A DNA stretch of 64,000 bases from Metabacillus bambusae (GCF_017497975.1 NZ_JAGDEL010000005.1:62001-126000), one strand, 5' to 3'; positions 34,424 to 43,044 are shown, counted from the stretch's first letter. Translations and numbers: made by a program. The notes: a model not told the origin generated them from the sequence alone.

Positions 34424-35121
34424 TTTGGATCCTTTAAGACGTAACCAACGCCTCTTACTGTATGAATAAGTGGTGTCTCAAAGTTGTAATCGATCTTTTT
34501 ACGAACATAACGAATATACACATCCACAACATTCGTGTCGCCAAAGTAATCATAGCCCCAAACTGCCTCCAGAATTTGATCTCTGTTCAACACTTGCCGC
34601 TTATTTTTCAGCATATATAGCAGTAAATCATATTCCTTTGGGGTTAAATCAATTTCATTTTCACCTCTAATGACTTCACGAGTTTTATCATTCAGCTTTA
34701 AATCACCAGCAGATAACCATTCGTCATTAATCACAACACTATCTGGAGCGCTAGATCTCATCCTTAAAACTGCGCGAATTCTAGCAAATAATTCTTCTAT
34801 TTGGAACGGTTTTGTTATATAGTCATTCGCGCCAAGATCAAGGCCAGACACTTTATCCTCAACAGAACCCTTTGCAGTTAATAGAATCACAGGAGTCATC
34901 GAGTCATTCGCTCTGATCCGGCGAAGTAGCTCAATACCACTTAACCCTGGAAGCATGACGTCTAGTAAAATTAAATCCCAGTTCCCTGAACGATAGGCTT
35001 CAAGAGCTTCAATGCCATCAGAGGCCTTTCCGACTTGGTAGCCTTCGTATTCGAGCTCTAATTCGAGTAGCCTTTGAATTTTTTCTTCGTCTTCTACGAT
35101 TAGTATCGATTCTTTGGTCAT
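34420..35121 (-). CDS. OmpR-family response regulator (YkoG-like)
   Basis: The 233-residue regulator has a receiver domain (IVEDEEKIQRLLELELE; phospho-acceptor Asp in DLILLDVMLPGLSG near residue 54; LLTAKG; KPF lysine near 105) and a winged-helix DNA-binding domain (DLTPKEYDLLLYMLKN; VVDVYIRYVRKKID; HTVRGVGYVL). It is the first gene of the regulator-kinase-PepSY operon. AAGGAGG lies 6 nt before the ATG. Two palindromic repeats (35146-35194) lie directly upstream, in the promoter area. Confidence 0.93.
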   Translation of the reverse strand: MTKESILIVEDEEKIQRLLELELEYEGYQVGKASDGIEALEAYRSGNWDLILLDVMLPGLSGIELLRRIRANDSMTPVILLTAKGSVEDKVSGLDLGANDYITKPFQIEELFARIRAVLRMRSSAPDSVVINDEWLSAGDLKLNDKTREVIRGENEIDLTPKEYDLLLYMLKNKRQVLNRDQILEAVWGYDYFGDTNVVDVYIRYVRKKIDYNFETPLIHTVRGVGYVLKDPK

Positions 35122-35145
35122 TGGTTTGCCTCCTTTTCATTTGGT

Positions 35146-35194
35146 GGGGACTGTCCCTCACTGCTTTAAAGCACCAGATTGGGGACTGTCCCCC
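35146..35194. repeat. Two GGGGACTGTCCC repeats upstream of the response regulator
   Basis: Copies lie at 35146-35158 and 35181-35194, separated by 22 bp. They occupy the 25-75 bp immediately upstream of the regulator's start codon, where a promoter would be expected. The rest of 35195-35400 shows nothing I can name. Confidence 0.85.
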
Positions 35195-35408
35195 AATTTA
35201 TTATACCAGTTCATGGAAGTAAGGTTTCAATTATAAACTCACAGATAAAGAGAGCGCAGTTACTTATGATACTTTGCTGCTCTCCCTAAATCATAGAGAT
35301 TTCTCTCCAAATGTTTAATTTTATTAATTGCAACTCTAGATCATGTTTAAAGCTTTAATAAAAAGACAAAAATAGTAAGATAAAACCTTATGTTGGGAGG
35401 TAATAAGT

Positions 35409-35597
35409 GTGAATACTAGACATTATGTTATTTTTGCTATTATCCTAATTTTTATTTGTACACTAGGAAGTGCATACGCCTTTAAAGAGGAACCTAAACC
35501 AATAGAGATCCATAACCCCCAAAGGAAAATTGAAAGGCAATTATCTACTCCAGACCTGACCTCTTTTAATCAATCAAAAGCTGATGAAAATGAATAG
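35409..35597 (+). CDS. Small exported or membrane peptide (62 residues)
   Basis: GTG 35409 is preceded by GGGAGG at 8 nt. The product has a signal-like hydrophobic segment (YVIFAIILIFICTLGSAYAF) followed by a charged 40-residue tail. AYA-F looks like a signal-peptidase site, giving a short secreted peptide. I do not know a family. The stop TAG runs straight into a GGGACTGTCCCC repeat. The strong RBS and signal sequence support it as a real gene. Confidence 0.55.
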   Translation: MNTRHYVIFAIILIFICTLGSAYAFKEEPKPIEIHNPQRKIERQLSTPDLTSFNQSKADENE

Positions 35598-35672
35598 GGA
35601 CTGTCCCCCTTTTAGTGAGAACAGTCCATAAATTAAAAGTTTAAATAGATGTGGGGACTGTCCCCACATCTA
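35596..35672. repeat. Two GGGGACTGTCCCC repeats, one within a 25-bp palindrome
   Basis: One copy starts at 35597, overlapping the stop codon of the small gene. The second (35653-35665) is embedded in AGATGTGGGGACTG and its mirror up to 35672, a palindrome that is perfect apart from its central base. Confidence 0.85.
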
Positions 35673-35680
35673 TTTATACA

Positions 35681-35709
35681 AAAAGACCACAGAACCAATG
35701 TCTGTGGTT
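35681..35709 (-). terminator. Terminator of the xpaC-telA operon
   Basis: GACCACAGA (35685-35693) pairs with TCTGTGGTT (35701-35709). The minus-strand tail is TCTTTTTG. Confidence 0.8.
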
Positions 35710-35754
35710 GGGTGAAATTTATTAAGAAACTAAAGGTTAGTACTCCATAGAGGG

Positions 35755-36888
35755 TCACATCCCCGTCAACTTCTTCTTCAAATCAGTCTCCATCGAAGCT
35801 AAGTCCTGTTCTGCCTGAATACGCTTTGCTCTACCTTCCGCTTGAATACGGAGGGTTTCTTCTAGTGTTGATACTAAATGATCCTGCACTTTTTTAAGAG
35901 TATCAACATCGACAAGGCCTCGTTCGTTTTCTCTTGCCGTTTCTAGTGTGTTCACCTTTAACATCTCTGCATTCTTTAATAAAAGATCGTTCGTCGTTTT
36001 CGAGACTAGCTTTTGCGCCTCAACGGCGTTCTTTTGACGTAGCAATGTGAGAGCAATTGCTACTTGGTTTTTCCAGAGTGGGATAGCTGTTGTGATTGAT
36101 GACTGGATCTTTTCTACTAATGCTTGGTTGGCACTTTGAATTAAGCGAATTTGTGGTGCGCTTTGCATCGTGATTTGTCTGCTTAGGACTAGGTCATGTG
36201 TCCGCTTTTCTAAGCGGTCAGCGAATTGCATGAGGTCATTAACTTCTTGAAAGGCCATTTGGTCTTGGGTTAATTCAGCCTTTTTCTTTAATTCTGGGAT
36301 TGATTTTGTCTCTAATTCTTCAAGCTTTAGTTCTCCTGCTGCAATATAAACATTTAAAGCGTGAAAATATTCTTTGTTTTTTTCATATAGTTGTTCAAGT
36401 ACGTTGATGTCACCGAGAAGATCATTTTTTGAGTGTTCTAATTTCACTGTAATCCGATCAATTTGTGCTCCGGTTTTTTGGTATTTTGACAAGACCTCCT
36501 GAACTGAGTTTGATATCTTGCCAAACATCTTTGTAATAAGATTGCGTTTTTCGGGCTTTAAGTCATCAGGACTTACTTGTTCTAGCTTTTTCATAAGATC
36601 ACCGATAATCACGCCAATTTCACCGCTATCCTTCTTTTGTACATGGTCTAGCATTGTATGTGAAAAGTTAAGTAGCTTTGTTTGCGCTTGGCTGCCATAT
36701 AATGAGATAGCTTGCTGGTTTTTCGGATCAATTTGTTCAGCTAGCTGAATGGCTTTTTGGCGATTTTCTTCAGGTAAGACATCAATTAGCCGATTTGCCT
36801 TTGTTGGTGTAGCTTTATCATCGATTACAACCTCATTTTCACCAAATGGGTTAGAAAGTAAATCATCAAGTTCACTATTTTTACTCAT
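35755..36888 (-). CDS. telA: TelA/YaaN family protein
   Basis: This 377-residue, mostly alpha-helical cytoplasmic protein matches the TelA (toxic anion resistance) family; B. subtilis YaaN is the ortholog. Conserved stretches include [20 protein letters not shown] near residue 275 and [16 protein letters not shown]-like [17 protein letters not shown] near 245. The start at 36888 has AGGAGG 9 nt upstream; an earlier in-frame ATG lies inside the upstream gene. It follows xpaC by 19 nt, as in B. subtilis. Linked in the literature to tellurite and cell-wall-antibiotic tolerance; mechanism unknown. Confidence 0.92.
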   Translation of the reverse strand: MSKNSELDDLLSNPFGENEVVIDDKATPTKANRLIDVLPEENRQKAIQLAEQIDPKNQQAISLYGSQAQTKLLNFSHTMLDHVQKKDSGEIGVIIGDLMKKLEQVSPDDLKPEKRNLITKMFGKISNSVQEVLSKYQKTGAQIDRITVKLEHSKNDLLGDINVLEQLYEKNKEYFHALNVYIAAGELKLEELETKSIPELKKKAELTQDQMAFQEVNDLMQFADRLEKRTHDLVLSRQITMQSAPQIRLIQSANQALVEKIQSSITTAIPLWKNQVAIALTLLRQKNAVEAQKLVSKTTNDLLLKNAEMLKVNTLETARENERGLVDVDTLKKVQDHLVSTLEETLRIQAEGRAKRIQAEQDLASMETDLKKKLTGM

Positions 36889-36907
36889 ATGAACAGACCT
36901 CCTAGTG

Positions 36908-37534
36908 TCATTTTTTGATTGTTTTATTAATAGAAAGCTTGGCAACATCTAATTCAAATTGTAAATGATCAATATCCTTTGCGAGCACATCGTATAAATC
37001 CTTCTCCAAGGTCTCTGCAAGTTTAGAGATTGTCCTACGTGTTTCACTTAAAGAAATCGATAACTCGGCATTCTTCTTTGGTTGTGCTGCTAAAAATGCA
37101 TATTTTTCACTGATTTCGACCATTGAGTCTAAGTGAGAATAATAAAACGGCTCTACTAAGTAAAAACGTTTAGGTTCATTTTTGGTAATCGTATAGATTT
37201 TGTTAACGATACGAATAATTTCAATGTTTTGCTTTATAGAAGCAACTGATCGCACATTCAAAAGTGCCTTTCTGAGTCGCCTGATTTTTTTGCTGGCTTC
37301 GTTTAAGTTCTTCTTTATATATTGATATTCCTTCCTCGACAGCTGATTCTGTTTCAAAAAGCGGTGTGTTGTCATTCCTTTAATTGATAGGTAAACGACA
37401 CCACCTCCACCTAATGCATAAGCGCTTGCAAGTAGGAATGGTTGATGAAATGCGAAAAAACTCCCAAGCCAAATTGTCCCTGTTGAAAATGTAGCTACTG
37501 ATGACCGAAGTAAAAAGTTAACTAATTGTTTCAA
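36908..37534 (-). CDS. xpaC: XpaC family protein (5-bromo-4-chloroindolyl phosphate hydrolysis)
   Basis: The 208-residue protein has two N-terminal membrane helices ([38 protein letters not shown]) and a helical cytoplasmic domain with [20 protein letters not shown] and [20 protein letters not shown]. Together with the next gene, TelA, it reproduces the conserved xpaC-yaaN pair. The name comes from an indolyl-phosphate phenotype; the biochemical role is not established. TTG start with AGGAG 9 nt upstream. Confidence 0.9.
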   Translation of the reverse strand: MKQLVNFLLRSSVATFSTGTIWLGSFFAFHQPFLLASAYALGGGGVVYLSIKGMTTHRFLKQNQLSRKEYQYIKKNLNEASKKIRRLRKALLNVRSVASIKQNIEIIRIVNKIYTITKNEPKRFYLVEPFYYSHLDSMVEISEKYAFLAAQPKKNAELSISLSETRRTISKLAETLEKDLYDVLAKDIDHLQFELDVAKLSINKTIKK

Positions 37535-37605
37535 TCGAATCGACTCCTATTATTAACGTACTATTATTAGTACGTATGATGAAGGAAGAAAGTTTCATTA
37601 TTTAG

Positions 37606-37723
37606 AAAAGCGGAAGCGCCTTGCTCAGCCTCGGGCAATAAGACGCAAGTGAATAGATGACGTTCTTTGTCTTCAATTCACTTGTGGCTTATGACCTCGA
37701 GGGGCTAGGCGCTGGAGCTAGAC
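37606..37723. repeat. Dispersed hairpin repeat, copy 2
   Basis: Same ends as copy 1 at 19730 (AAAGCGGAAGCGCCTTG to TAGGCGCTGGAGCTAGA) and the shared core GACCTCGAGGGG. The inner stem is CAAGTGAAT (37646-37654) with ATTCACTTG (37676-37684), different bases from copy 1 but again complementary. Confidence 0.7.
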
Positions 37724-37855
37724 ACCAAAACTAAGTACAAACTTTTATACTTTCTTACCTTTTAAAGAAAAACTATCTCTTGAATAGTTGGTACTATTCA
37801 TCTAAAATCACATATGGCTACATATTTATATAATAAAAATTGATAGGTGATAAAT

Positions 37856-39703
37856 ATGGCAATAAAACGTAATGATCCTTGTCCTTGTGGCAGTGGAAAA
37901 AAATATAAAAAATGCTGTTTAAGTAAAGCAAATGTCATTCAATTTCAAGAAGTTAAAGAAGAACGATTCTTTCAAAATAAACATATGCTTGTTTTAAAGC
38001 TTAGAGATTTTATGAATAAAGAGGTACCTTCAAACAAGTATTACCAACTGCAATCAGAATTCAAAAAACGATCACAGCACGCAATTAAAGGAAAATATGA
38101 AACAGGATTTTTTGAGTTTTGGTTATTTTTCTTCCATCGTTTTGAAAATGGACTTCGTGGGATTGAATGGTTTACCAAGGAAATTGCCCCACGTCTCTCA
38201 GAAGAAGAACGTCAGATGGCTAATACATGGCAGGAGCTAACGCCAAAAATCGTCCAGGCTGTTAATAAGGAAGCCGACATCATTTATTATGAAGATCGGT
38301 TTACTAATAAGCAATACCGCGTACCTTTTATTAAAAACGATGATCCTGAGTTTGTCCCGTGGTATGGCACAATTGGACTACTTGAGCCATTTGATCAGTT
38401 ATTCTATTTTAATGGTGTAAGAGTTTTCGAAGATCCTATGGGTGTAAATCGAGCAGTTAAAAAGGTTGAAGAACTAGCTGAAACCTTTAAACAAAGCCAT
38501 GAGCAAGTACTATTTGATTACTTTCCAGAGGTAATAGCTGCATTAAAAACAGATGAAGCGATGGAGAACTCTGAAAGTAAAGAGATTAGTGAATACACAC
38601 TTCAATATCAGGTACTAGATGAAAAAGCTCTTTCTGCTTTAATCGAGAGCAATGAGCAGTTTATGATTGACATATGGGAAAAGAATAAAAAGCTATGCAG
38701 TTGGGTTGATAGCTGGTACATGTACACAGATAGTGAAATTTCACGTCCAATTCATATTGCTGAATTACATGGGAAACTTTCTGTAGAAAATAATATCTTA
38801 CAGTTCATTAGCTTGGATTATGCTCGTGTTGTGGAATTCAAACAACTTATGGAAAGCTTAGTTGCTTCTTCTGCTTTATCGTTTACGAATGAAAAAATTA
38901 ATTCACTAACGATTCCATTCCAGGCTGAAATAAGAGAATTGGTCGTTTCTTACGATAAGGACATACCTCAATACTTTGCTCTATATGCGCAAAATAACAT
39001 ACAATTTGAATTAGATAAACCAATTGGACTGTTTAACGGTTTAACTATTAGAGAATTGATTGACTCAGGAAGAAAAGATGACGCGGACAACTGGCTAAAA
39101 CAAATGGAATATAATATGTATCAACAAGTACAGCAACAATTTAAACAAGTCGTAACGACTGCAGACTATAATACGGTTCGTAAAGAGCTCGGACTTGCCC
39201 TTTCACCATTTGTTACAAGTGGGGAAAATAGAACATCAACTTTTGAAAAGCTAACAACTCAGAATCCAGAGGGACAACATGTAGTGAAAAAGGAAGACAT
39301 CCCATACTACGAGCAACTCGGATTCACACCGGATAACGTTAACACCTTCTACTCAGACGACTTTGTTGCCTTCTTTAAAGAAAAGACAGAAGGTAAATCT
39401 GAGAATACTATCAGAAAATATAGACTTAGTCTATCTGACTTAAGAATGATTTTGGAACAATATGAACTGTCCGGCTGGGAGAACTGTGATCAAGAATTCT
39501 GGACCCGAGTTATGATCATTGACTTTATTGGACTTTATGAGGTCTTGACTAAAACAGCAATAAAGGATTTCATCAGTACAACAAAAGCCCTGGCAAAATG
39601 GCTTGATCAACAGAAAAAATCATCCTCTTTAGCAAAGGTTGTTGTGCAGGTGACAAAAGAAACTGAAGATGAAATGATGCGTTCGGTTGAGGTTTACTTT
39701 TGA
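37856..39703 (+). CDS. SEC-C zinc-binding domain protein
   Basis: The 615-residue protein begins with a SEC-C motif (IKRNDPCPCGSGKKYKKCC), a small zinc-binding module shared with SecA's C-terminus and associated with protein or nucleic-acid interactions. The long middle region is helical with no motif I recognise. Near the C-terminus FKEKTEGKSENTIRKYRLSL resembles the SAM-like N-terminal domain of tyrosine recombinases, but no catalytic domain follows. ATG 37856 (AGGTGA upstream) is preferred to GTG 37847. Monocistronic; function unknown. Confidence 0.8.
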   Translation: MAIKRNDPCPCGSGKKYKKCCLSKANVIQFQEVKEERFFQNKHMLVLKLRDFMNKEVPSNKYYQLQSEFKKRSQHAIKGKYETGFFEFWLFFFHRFENGLRGIEWFTKEIAPRLSEEERQMANTWQELTPKIVQAVNKEADIIYYEDRFTNKQYRVPFIKNDDPEFVPWYGTIGLLEPFDQLFYFNGVRVFEDPMGVNRAVKKVEELAETFKQSHEQVLFDYFPEVIAALKTDEAMENSESKEISEYTLQYQVLDEKALSALIESNEQFMIDIWEKNKKLCSWVDSWYMYTDSEISRPIHIAELHGKLSVENNILQFISLDYARVVEFKQLMESLVASSALSFTNEKINSLTIPFQAEIRELVVSYDKDIPQYFALYAQNNIQFELDKPIGLFNGLTIRELIDSGRKDDADNWLKQMEYNMYQQVQQQFKQVVTTADYNTVRKELGLALSPFVTSGENRTSTFEKLTTQNPEGQHVVKKEDIPYYEQLGFTPDNVNTFYSDDFVAFFKEKTEGKSENTIRKYRLSLSDLRMILEQYELSGWENCDQEFWTRVMIIDFIGLYEVLTKTAIKDFISTTKALAKWLDQQKKSSSLAKVVVQVTKETEDEMMRSVEVYF

Positions 39704-39766
39704 TCCATTTTTAAAATTAACATTTTGATTCGTACGGTTACTTCAAGAGAAAATCAACCCTATTGC

Positions 39767-39795
39767 TTGATATCGATGTATTATTTACTTATAAT
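39767..39795 (+). promoter_or_regulatory. Promoter of antitoxin RNA 1
   Basis: TTGATA (39767-39772), 17 bp, TATAAT (39790-39795). The same two hexamers with the same spacing occur at the second toxin locus (51365-51393). Confidence 0.75.
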
Positions 39796-39801
39796 CTAGG
39801 T

Positions 39802-39942
39802 AAGAATAAAAAAGATCAGGTGCTAAGAACACTGATCATGCAGACTACATGCCGCAAGAGAGCGGCTAACCAAGTATATAGTTTTTAATAAGAAGTAATT
39901 ACCCATTTACCTTGGTCGGGTTGGGCAAGTTACTTCTTTTTG
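39802..39942 (+). ncRNA. Predicted antisense antitoxin RNA 1
   Basis: An RNA starting about 7 nt after the -10 would run to a rho-independent terminator formed by AAGAAGTAA (39890-39898) and TTACTTCTT (39930-39938) followed by TTTT. That gives about 140 nt complementary to the 3' half of the toxin mRNA, including the stop codon and toxin terminator. It includes the stem TGCCGC...GCGGCT around 39850-39866. 3'-overlapping antisense RNA is the arrangement of TxpA/RatA and BsrG/SR4 in B. subtilis. Transcript ends are predicted only. Confidence 0.6.
39807..39837 (-). terminator. Terminator of toxin mRNA 1
   Basis: GATCAG (39814-39819) pairs with CTGATC (39832-39837). The minus-strand tail is TTTTTTATTC. 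Confidence 0.65.
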
Positions 39943-40034
39943 TTTTGATGTAACATAATGACAATTGTTAAAACACCAATCAAAACTAGATTTGATTTTA
40001 GTGCAATAGACATTGCTTCAAATGTTGTCATCAT
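39930..40034 (-). CDS. Holin-like type I toxin 1 (34 residues)
   Basis: The minus-strand frame encodes MMTTFEAMSIALKSN, one hydrophobic helix (LVLIGVLTIVIML) and a basic end HQNKKK. This is the plan of the putative holin-like toxin family in Firmicutes: TxxEAMS-like start, single membrane helix, Lys-rich end. The 3' end of its mRNA overlaps a convergent antisense RNA. An in-frame ATG at 40040 would add two residues. No strong RBS is visible, which fits tight translational control. A second locus of the same design lies at 51531-51644. Confidence 0.7.
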   Translation of the reverse strand: MMTTFEAMSIALKSNLVLIGVLTIVIMLHQNKKK

Positions 40035-40102
40035 TTCCATTACTAAACTACTACCATTAATAGAACGTGTGTTTCATTATTAATTTATATATCCCTTAAA
40101 AT

Positions 40103-40975
40103 CTAATACTTCGACAAATCCAACTTCGACCCAAAAAACAAATCATACTCCCGCGGATCATAGGCAATAAACCCACTACCTGGTGTAAACGTTAGCTCAC
40201 CAAAATAAATCCTATTAGCTGTTTGATAAAGATCGACACGAACTAAAGGAAAGTCCCGCGAAAGCTCCTTAGCGATCGTCACCATCTCATTTAACATTGT
40301 TGGTTTTTGAATTTGTTCTTCTGATTTTGGATAAAGCAAACGAAATGCTAACGGCTCCCACTTTACTGTAAAAAGGTCTCGTTTGTGGCTGTCAAACCTT
40401 TCACTGTCCACTTGGATAAATAATGGTTCACCATGGAAACAAAAGAATTTGTAATCCTTAAGATCCACTTCTTCTTCACCAATATATTCTTCCACAATAA
40501 TCCTTCCTGTTAAAGGTTTATAGTTCGGCTCACCACTAACATCATAAAAATTAGTCCCAAGCCAATCTCCACATTTCTTTTTTAATTCCGCTAAATCAAG
40601 CTTGCTTTTATCCAGGATCACTTCATTCCATCCTGAACCATGTGTGGCCTTAATCACAAATTTTTCAGGCAGCTTTTCGAAGTCTATTTCATCTACTGTT
40701 GAATAAACATCCAAAAGTGGGATTAAGAACTCTTTTCCAATTGTTTTGTTTATGAACTCTCTAACTTGATATTTATCAACATAACGCGCGAATCTTTCTA
40801 AATTCCCATTCAGCTTTAACCATTGAATTTTTTCTGATAACGTTTGAGGATTGTTTAGTGGACATGGATAGCCATGGTAATTATGAAAATAAAATTCGAT
40901 AAATGATTTCAGTCCGAATTTTCTCAGGTATTCTTGTTTATTGTCTGCATCCCTTACATTGACCGCTTTTTCCAA
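40103..40975 (-). CDS. TupA-like ATP-grasp enzyme
   Basis: The 290-residue protein matches the TupA-like ATP-grasp family (named for teichuronopeptide synthesis). Landmarks are NNPQTLSEKIQWLKLNG near residue 41, YVDKYQVREFI near 64, KLPEKFVIKATHGSGWNEVI near 98, and DLKDYKFFCFHGEPLFIQVD near 173. The family fits a role in attaching amino acids or acids to surface polymers, so it may decorate a wall glycan; this is inference. Only a TTG start is available (GAGGTGA about 11 nt upstream). Flanked by the toxin locus on one side and a small plus-strand gene on the other. Confidence 0.82.
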   Translation of the reverse strand: MEKAVNVRDADNKQEYLRKFGLKSFIEFYFHNYHGYPCPLNNPQTLSEKIQWLKLNGNLERFARYVDKYQVREFINKTIGKEFLIPLLDVYSTVDEIDFEKLPEKFVIKATHGSGWNEVILDKSKLDLAELKKKCGDWLGTNFYDVSGEPNYKPLTGRIIVEEYIGEEEVDLKDYKFFCFHGEPLFIQVDSERFDSHKRDLFTVKWEPLAFRLLYPKSEEQIQKPTMLNEMVTIAKELSRDFPLVRVDLYQTANRIYFGELTFTPGSGFIAYDPREYDLFFGSKLDLSKY

Positions 40976-41156
40976 AGTACGAGCTCACCTCGATTCAAAG
41001 AATTTTAACTTGCCCAATCATTTCGATTACAGTAGCACGAAGTTTTCCGCCAATTCACTGATAAAAAAACCATGTGAGTAAAACGAACAACAGCATGGAA
41101 TATAATATGGAATCAGCCTACTATGATTGATATAACTGTAAATCACAAAGGGGTGT

Positions 41157-41348
41157 ATGGCTTTGAAACAATATGTATTCACATTTGATACGAACGATCA
41201 TCAACGTGATCTTATCATCAATGCTAGCGGGATTGTCGATGCAGTTAACCAACTCAAATTGATTTTAAATGTGGTAAAAACAGACAGCAACTATCAAACA
41301 AAAGGTGTTTATTACAAAGGGGTTATTTTTAACAATCATCTTCTTTAA
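41157..41348 (+). CDS. Small protein of unknown function (63 residues)
   Basis: ATG 41157 follows AAAGGGG (about 5 nt). The soluble product begins MALKQYVFTFDTNDHQRDLI and contains an alternating helix-strand pattern (ASGIVDAVNQLKLILNVVKT, then GVYYKGVIFNN). I do not recognise it. The RBS, compact length and clear intergenic placement support expression. Confidence 0.55.
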   Translation: MALKQYVFTFDTNDHQRDLIINASGIVDAVNQLKLILNVVKTDSNYQTKGVYYKGVIFNNHLL

Positions 41349-41420
41349 AAATTTGACTTAAAATCCATTTATCCTTTCTGGATACACGCTTTTTTTCGAA
41401 AAATTCACTCGTTCTTAAGA

Positions 41421-41453
41421 AAAAGGGTTGAACAATTCTTATTCGTTCAACCC
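41421..41453 (-). terminator. Terminator of the membrane serine protease gene
   Basis: GGGTTGAAC (41425-41433) pairs perfectly with GTTCAACCC (41445-41453). The minus-strand tail is TTTTTC. Confidence 0.88.
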
Positions 41454-41502
41454 CCTCATTAAATGTCAACCAACTAAACTAGCTTGATCGGTCTTATGAA
41501 TC

Positions 41503-42858
41503 TCATTCATTGGTTATCTCTTCATCTATTGCCGGAGCATTTTCTTCTGGAGAAGGCTCTATCGTCTCTTCCCCTTCAACATTCGTTTCTTCTTCTATAT
41601 ATGAATCATCAGGTATTTCTTCATAATAAGATTCTTCTTCATAACCAGCATCTTCATATTCACCAGTTTCGTTCCAACTCTCGTCTTCTTCAGCTTCATA
41701 CAATTCCTCATCATCAACATAAGAATCATAGTCTTCCTCAGCTTCATATAATTCTTCTTCATCAACATAAGAATCATAATCTTCTTCCGTTTCATAAGAC
41801 TCGTATTCTTCATATTCATACTCATTGCTTTCTTCAAAACTCTCATCCCAGCTACCGTCTTCATATGGAATCTCATAGTACTCAGAATAGTCCTCACTAT
41901 AATCTCCACCTTCAAAATAGCCATATTCATCTAGGTAGTCTTGGTAGTAGTAGACTCCTTCCTCGTAGTAAAACATAGCGATGATGTCATCGTCTGATAA
42001 AGGAGTGCTTATCCATTGATTGATTAGTTCGATGATTTGGTAGATAGGGATACTAAAACCAATGTTTTCTTCACGGATATCCTTTGCAGAATTTACCGCA
42101 ACGACTTTTCCGGTTAGTTTATTTACTAATGGTCCACCGCTACTCCCAGGTGCAATGGGTGCAGATGTTTGGTAGACACCACTATAATAGAAAGGCTCGA
42201 TCACAAATGTTCGATCCACACCACTGATATTTCCAAGTGTTGCAGTATTTTCATAGCCTTGTGGACTACCTAACGCAATGACTTCTTCACCAATTTTTGC
42301 TGGAGTTAATTCTAGCGCAAGGGGACTCATTTTTGCTAAATCTGGCACACGAATGACCGCAACATCAGTTGTGTTACTATAGCCAATTAACTGACCTGTA
42401 AATTCCTTTCCATCCATGCTGCGAACTGTTGGCGTAAGACTCCCTTCTACAACGTGAGCATTTGTTAAGATGTCACCTTTATCATTTATAAGAAATCCTG
42501 ACCCTTGGCTTAGCTCGGTAAAAATGGTATAAACCTTTGGTTGCGAAGAATTTATAATTTCTGTAACATCTTTTGGTGTTGTAGTTTGTTTTTTTGTTTC
42601 GTTGACAGCAACCTTTTCCGGTTCTTCTTTAGTCTGAGTGACTGTTTCACTTTTCACAACCTGACTTTCCGTCTGTTGAGTCGGGATGAAATCATTAAGC
42701 TTTACTCCTAGAAAAATGAAAACAAATATACATATGAGTGCCATTAAAATTGTGATCGTGATTAGTAGTTTACTAGCTACACTTTTTCTATGATTTCCAC
42801 AAACCGGACAATATCTGGTCTTTGTTGACATTTTTGCTCCACAGTTGGGACAGTACAC
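41503..42858 (-). CDS. Zinc-ribbon, membrane-anchored trypsin-like serine protease (S1C/HtrA-like)
   Basis: The 451-residue protein has an N-terminal zinc ribbon (CPNCGAKM...YCPVCGNHRK), a membrane helix (LLITITILMALICIFVFIFL) and a Thr/Glu/Lys linker. An S1C protease domain follows, with the triad in LTNAHVVEG, SNTTDVAVIRV and APGSSGGPLVNK. No PDZ domain follows. Instead the last about 135 residues are extremely acidic and tyrosine-rich, with a near-exact repeat of EEDYDSYVD(E/D)EELYEA. The ribbon faces the cytoplasm and the protease the outside. Such proteases handle envelope stress or process surface proteins. The acidic tail may bind metal or wall polymer. Confidence 0.87.
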   Translation of the reverse strand: MYCPNCGAKMSTKTRYCPVCGNHRKSVASKLLITITILMALICIFVFIFLGVKLNDFIPTQQTESQVVKSETVTQTKEEPEKVAVNETKKQTTTPKDVTEIINSSQPKVYTIFTELSQGSGFLINDKGDILTNAHVVEGSLTPTVRSMDGKEFTGQLIGYSNTTDVAVIRVPDLAKMSPLALELTPAKIGEEVIALGSPQGYENTATLGNISGVDRTFVIEPFYYSGVYQTSAPIAPGSSGGPLVNKLTGKVVAVNSAKDIREENIGFSIPIYQIIELINQWISTPLSDDDIIAMFYYEEGVYYYQDYLDEYGYFEGGDYSEDYSEYYEIPYEDGSWDESFEESNEYEYEEYESYETEEDYDSYVDEEELYEAEEDYDSYVDDEELYEAEEDESWNETGEYEDAGYEEESYYEEIPDDSYIEEETNVEGEETIEPSPEENAPAIDEEITNE

Positions 42859-42966
42859 AAAGTAACCCCTCTCCTATTACTTTTGAACTATTTCTATCAT
42901 ATTGTAGAGAGGGCGATTTTACAATAAAAATCCAACTTAGTTGTTTCTACCAAAAATACCATTAGA

Positions 42967-43003
42967 AAAGGGGGTGAACTCAGGCAATATGGTCCACCCC
43001 CCC
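42967..43003 (-). terminator. Terminator of inhA
   Basis: GGGGGTGAAC (42970-42979) pairs imperfectly with GGTCCACCCCC around 42991-43002. The minus-strand tail is CTTTTC. Confidence 0.65.
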
Positions 43004-43044
43004 TAAAAAATATTTTCATATAAAGATATCTTCAAGCTAAGAGC

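Noticed and set aside
41484-41978. 164-residue Leu/His-rich plus-strand ORF
   Set aside because: It is the mirror image of the acidic, tyrosine-rich tail of the serine protease on the minus strand.
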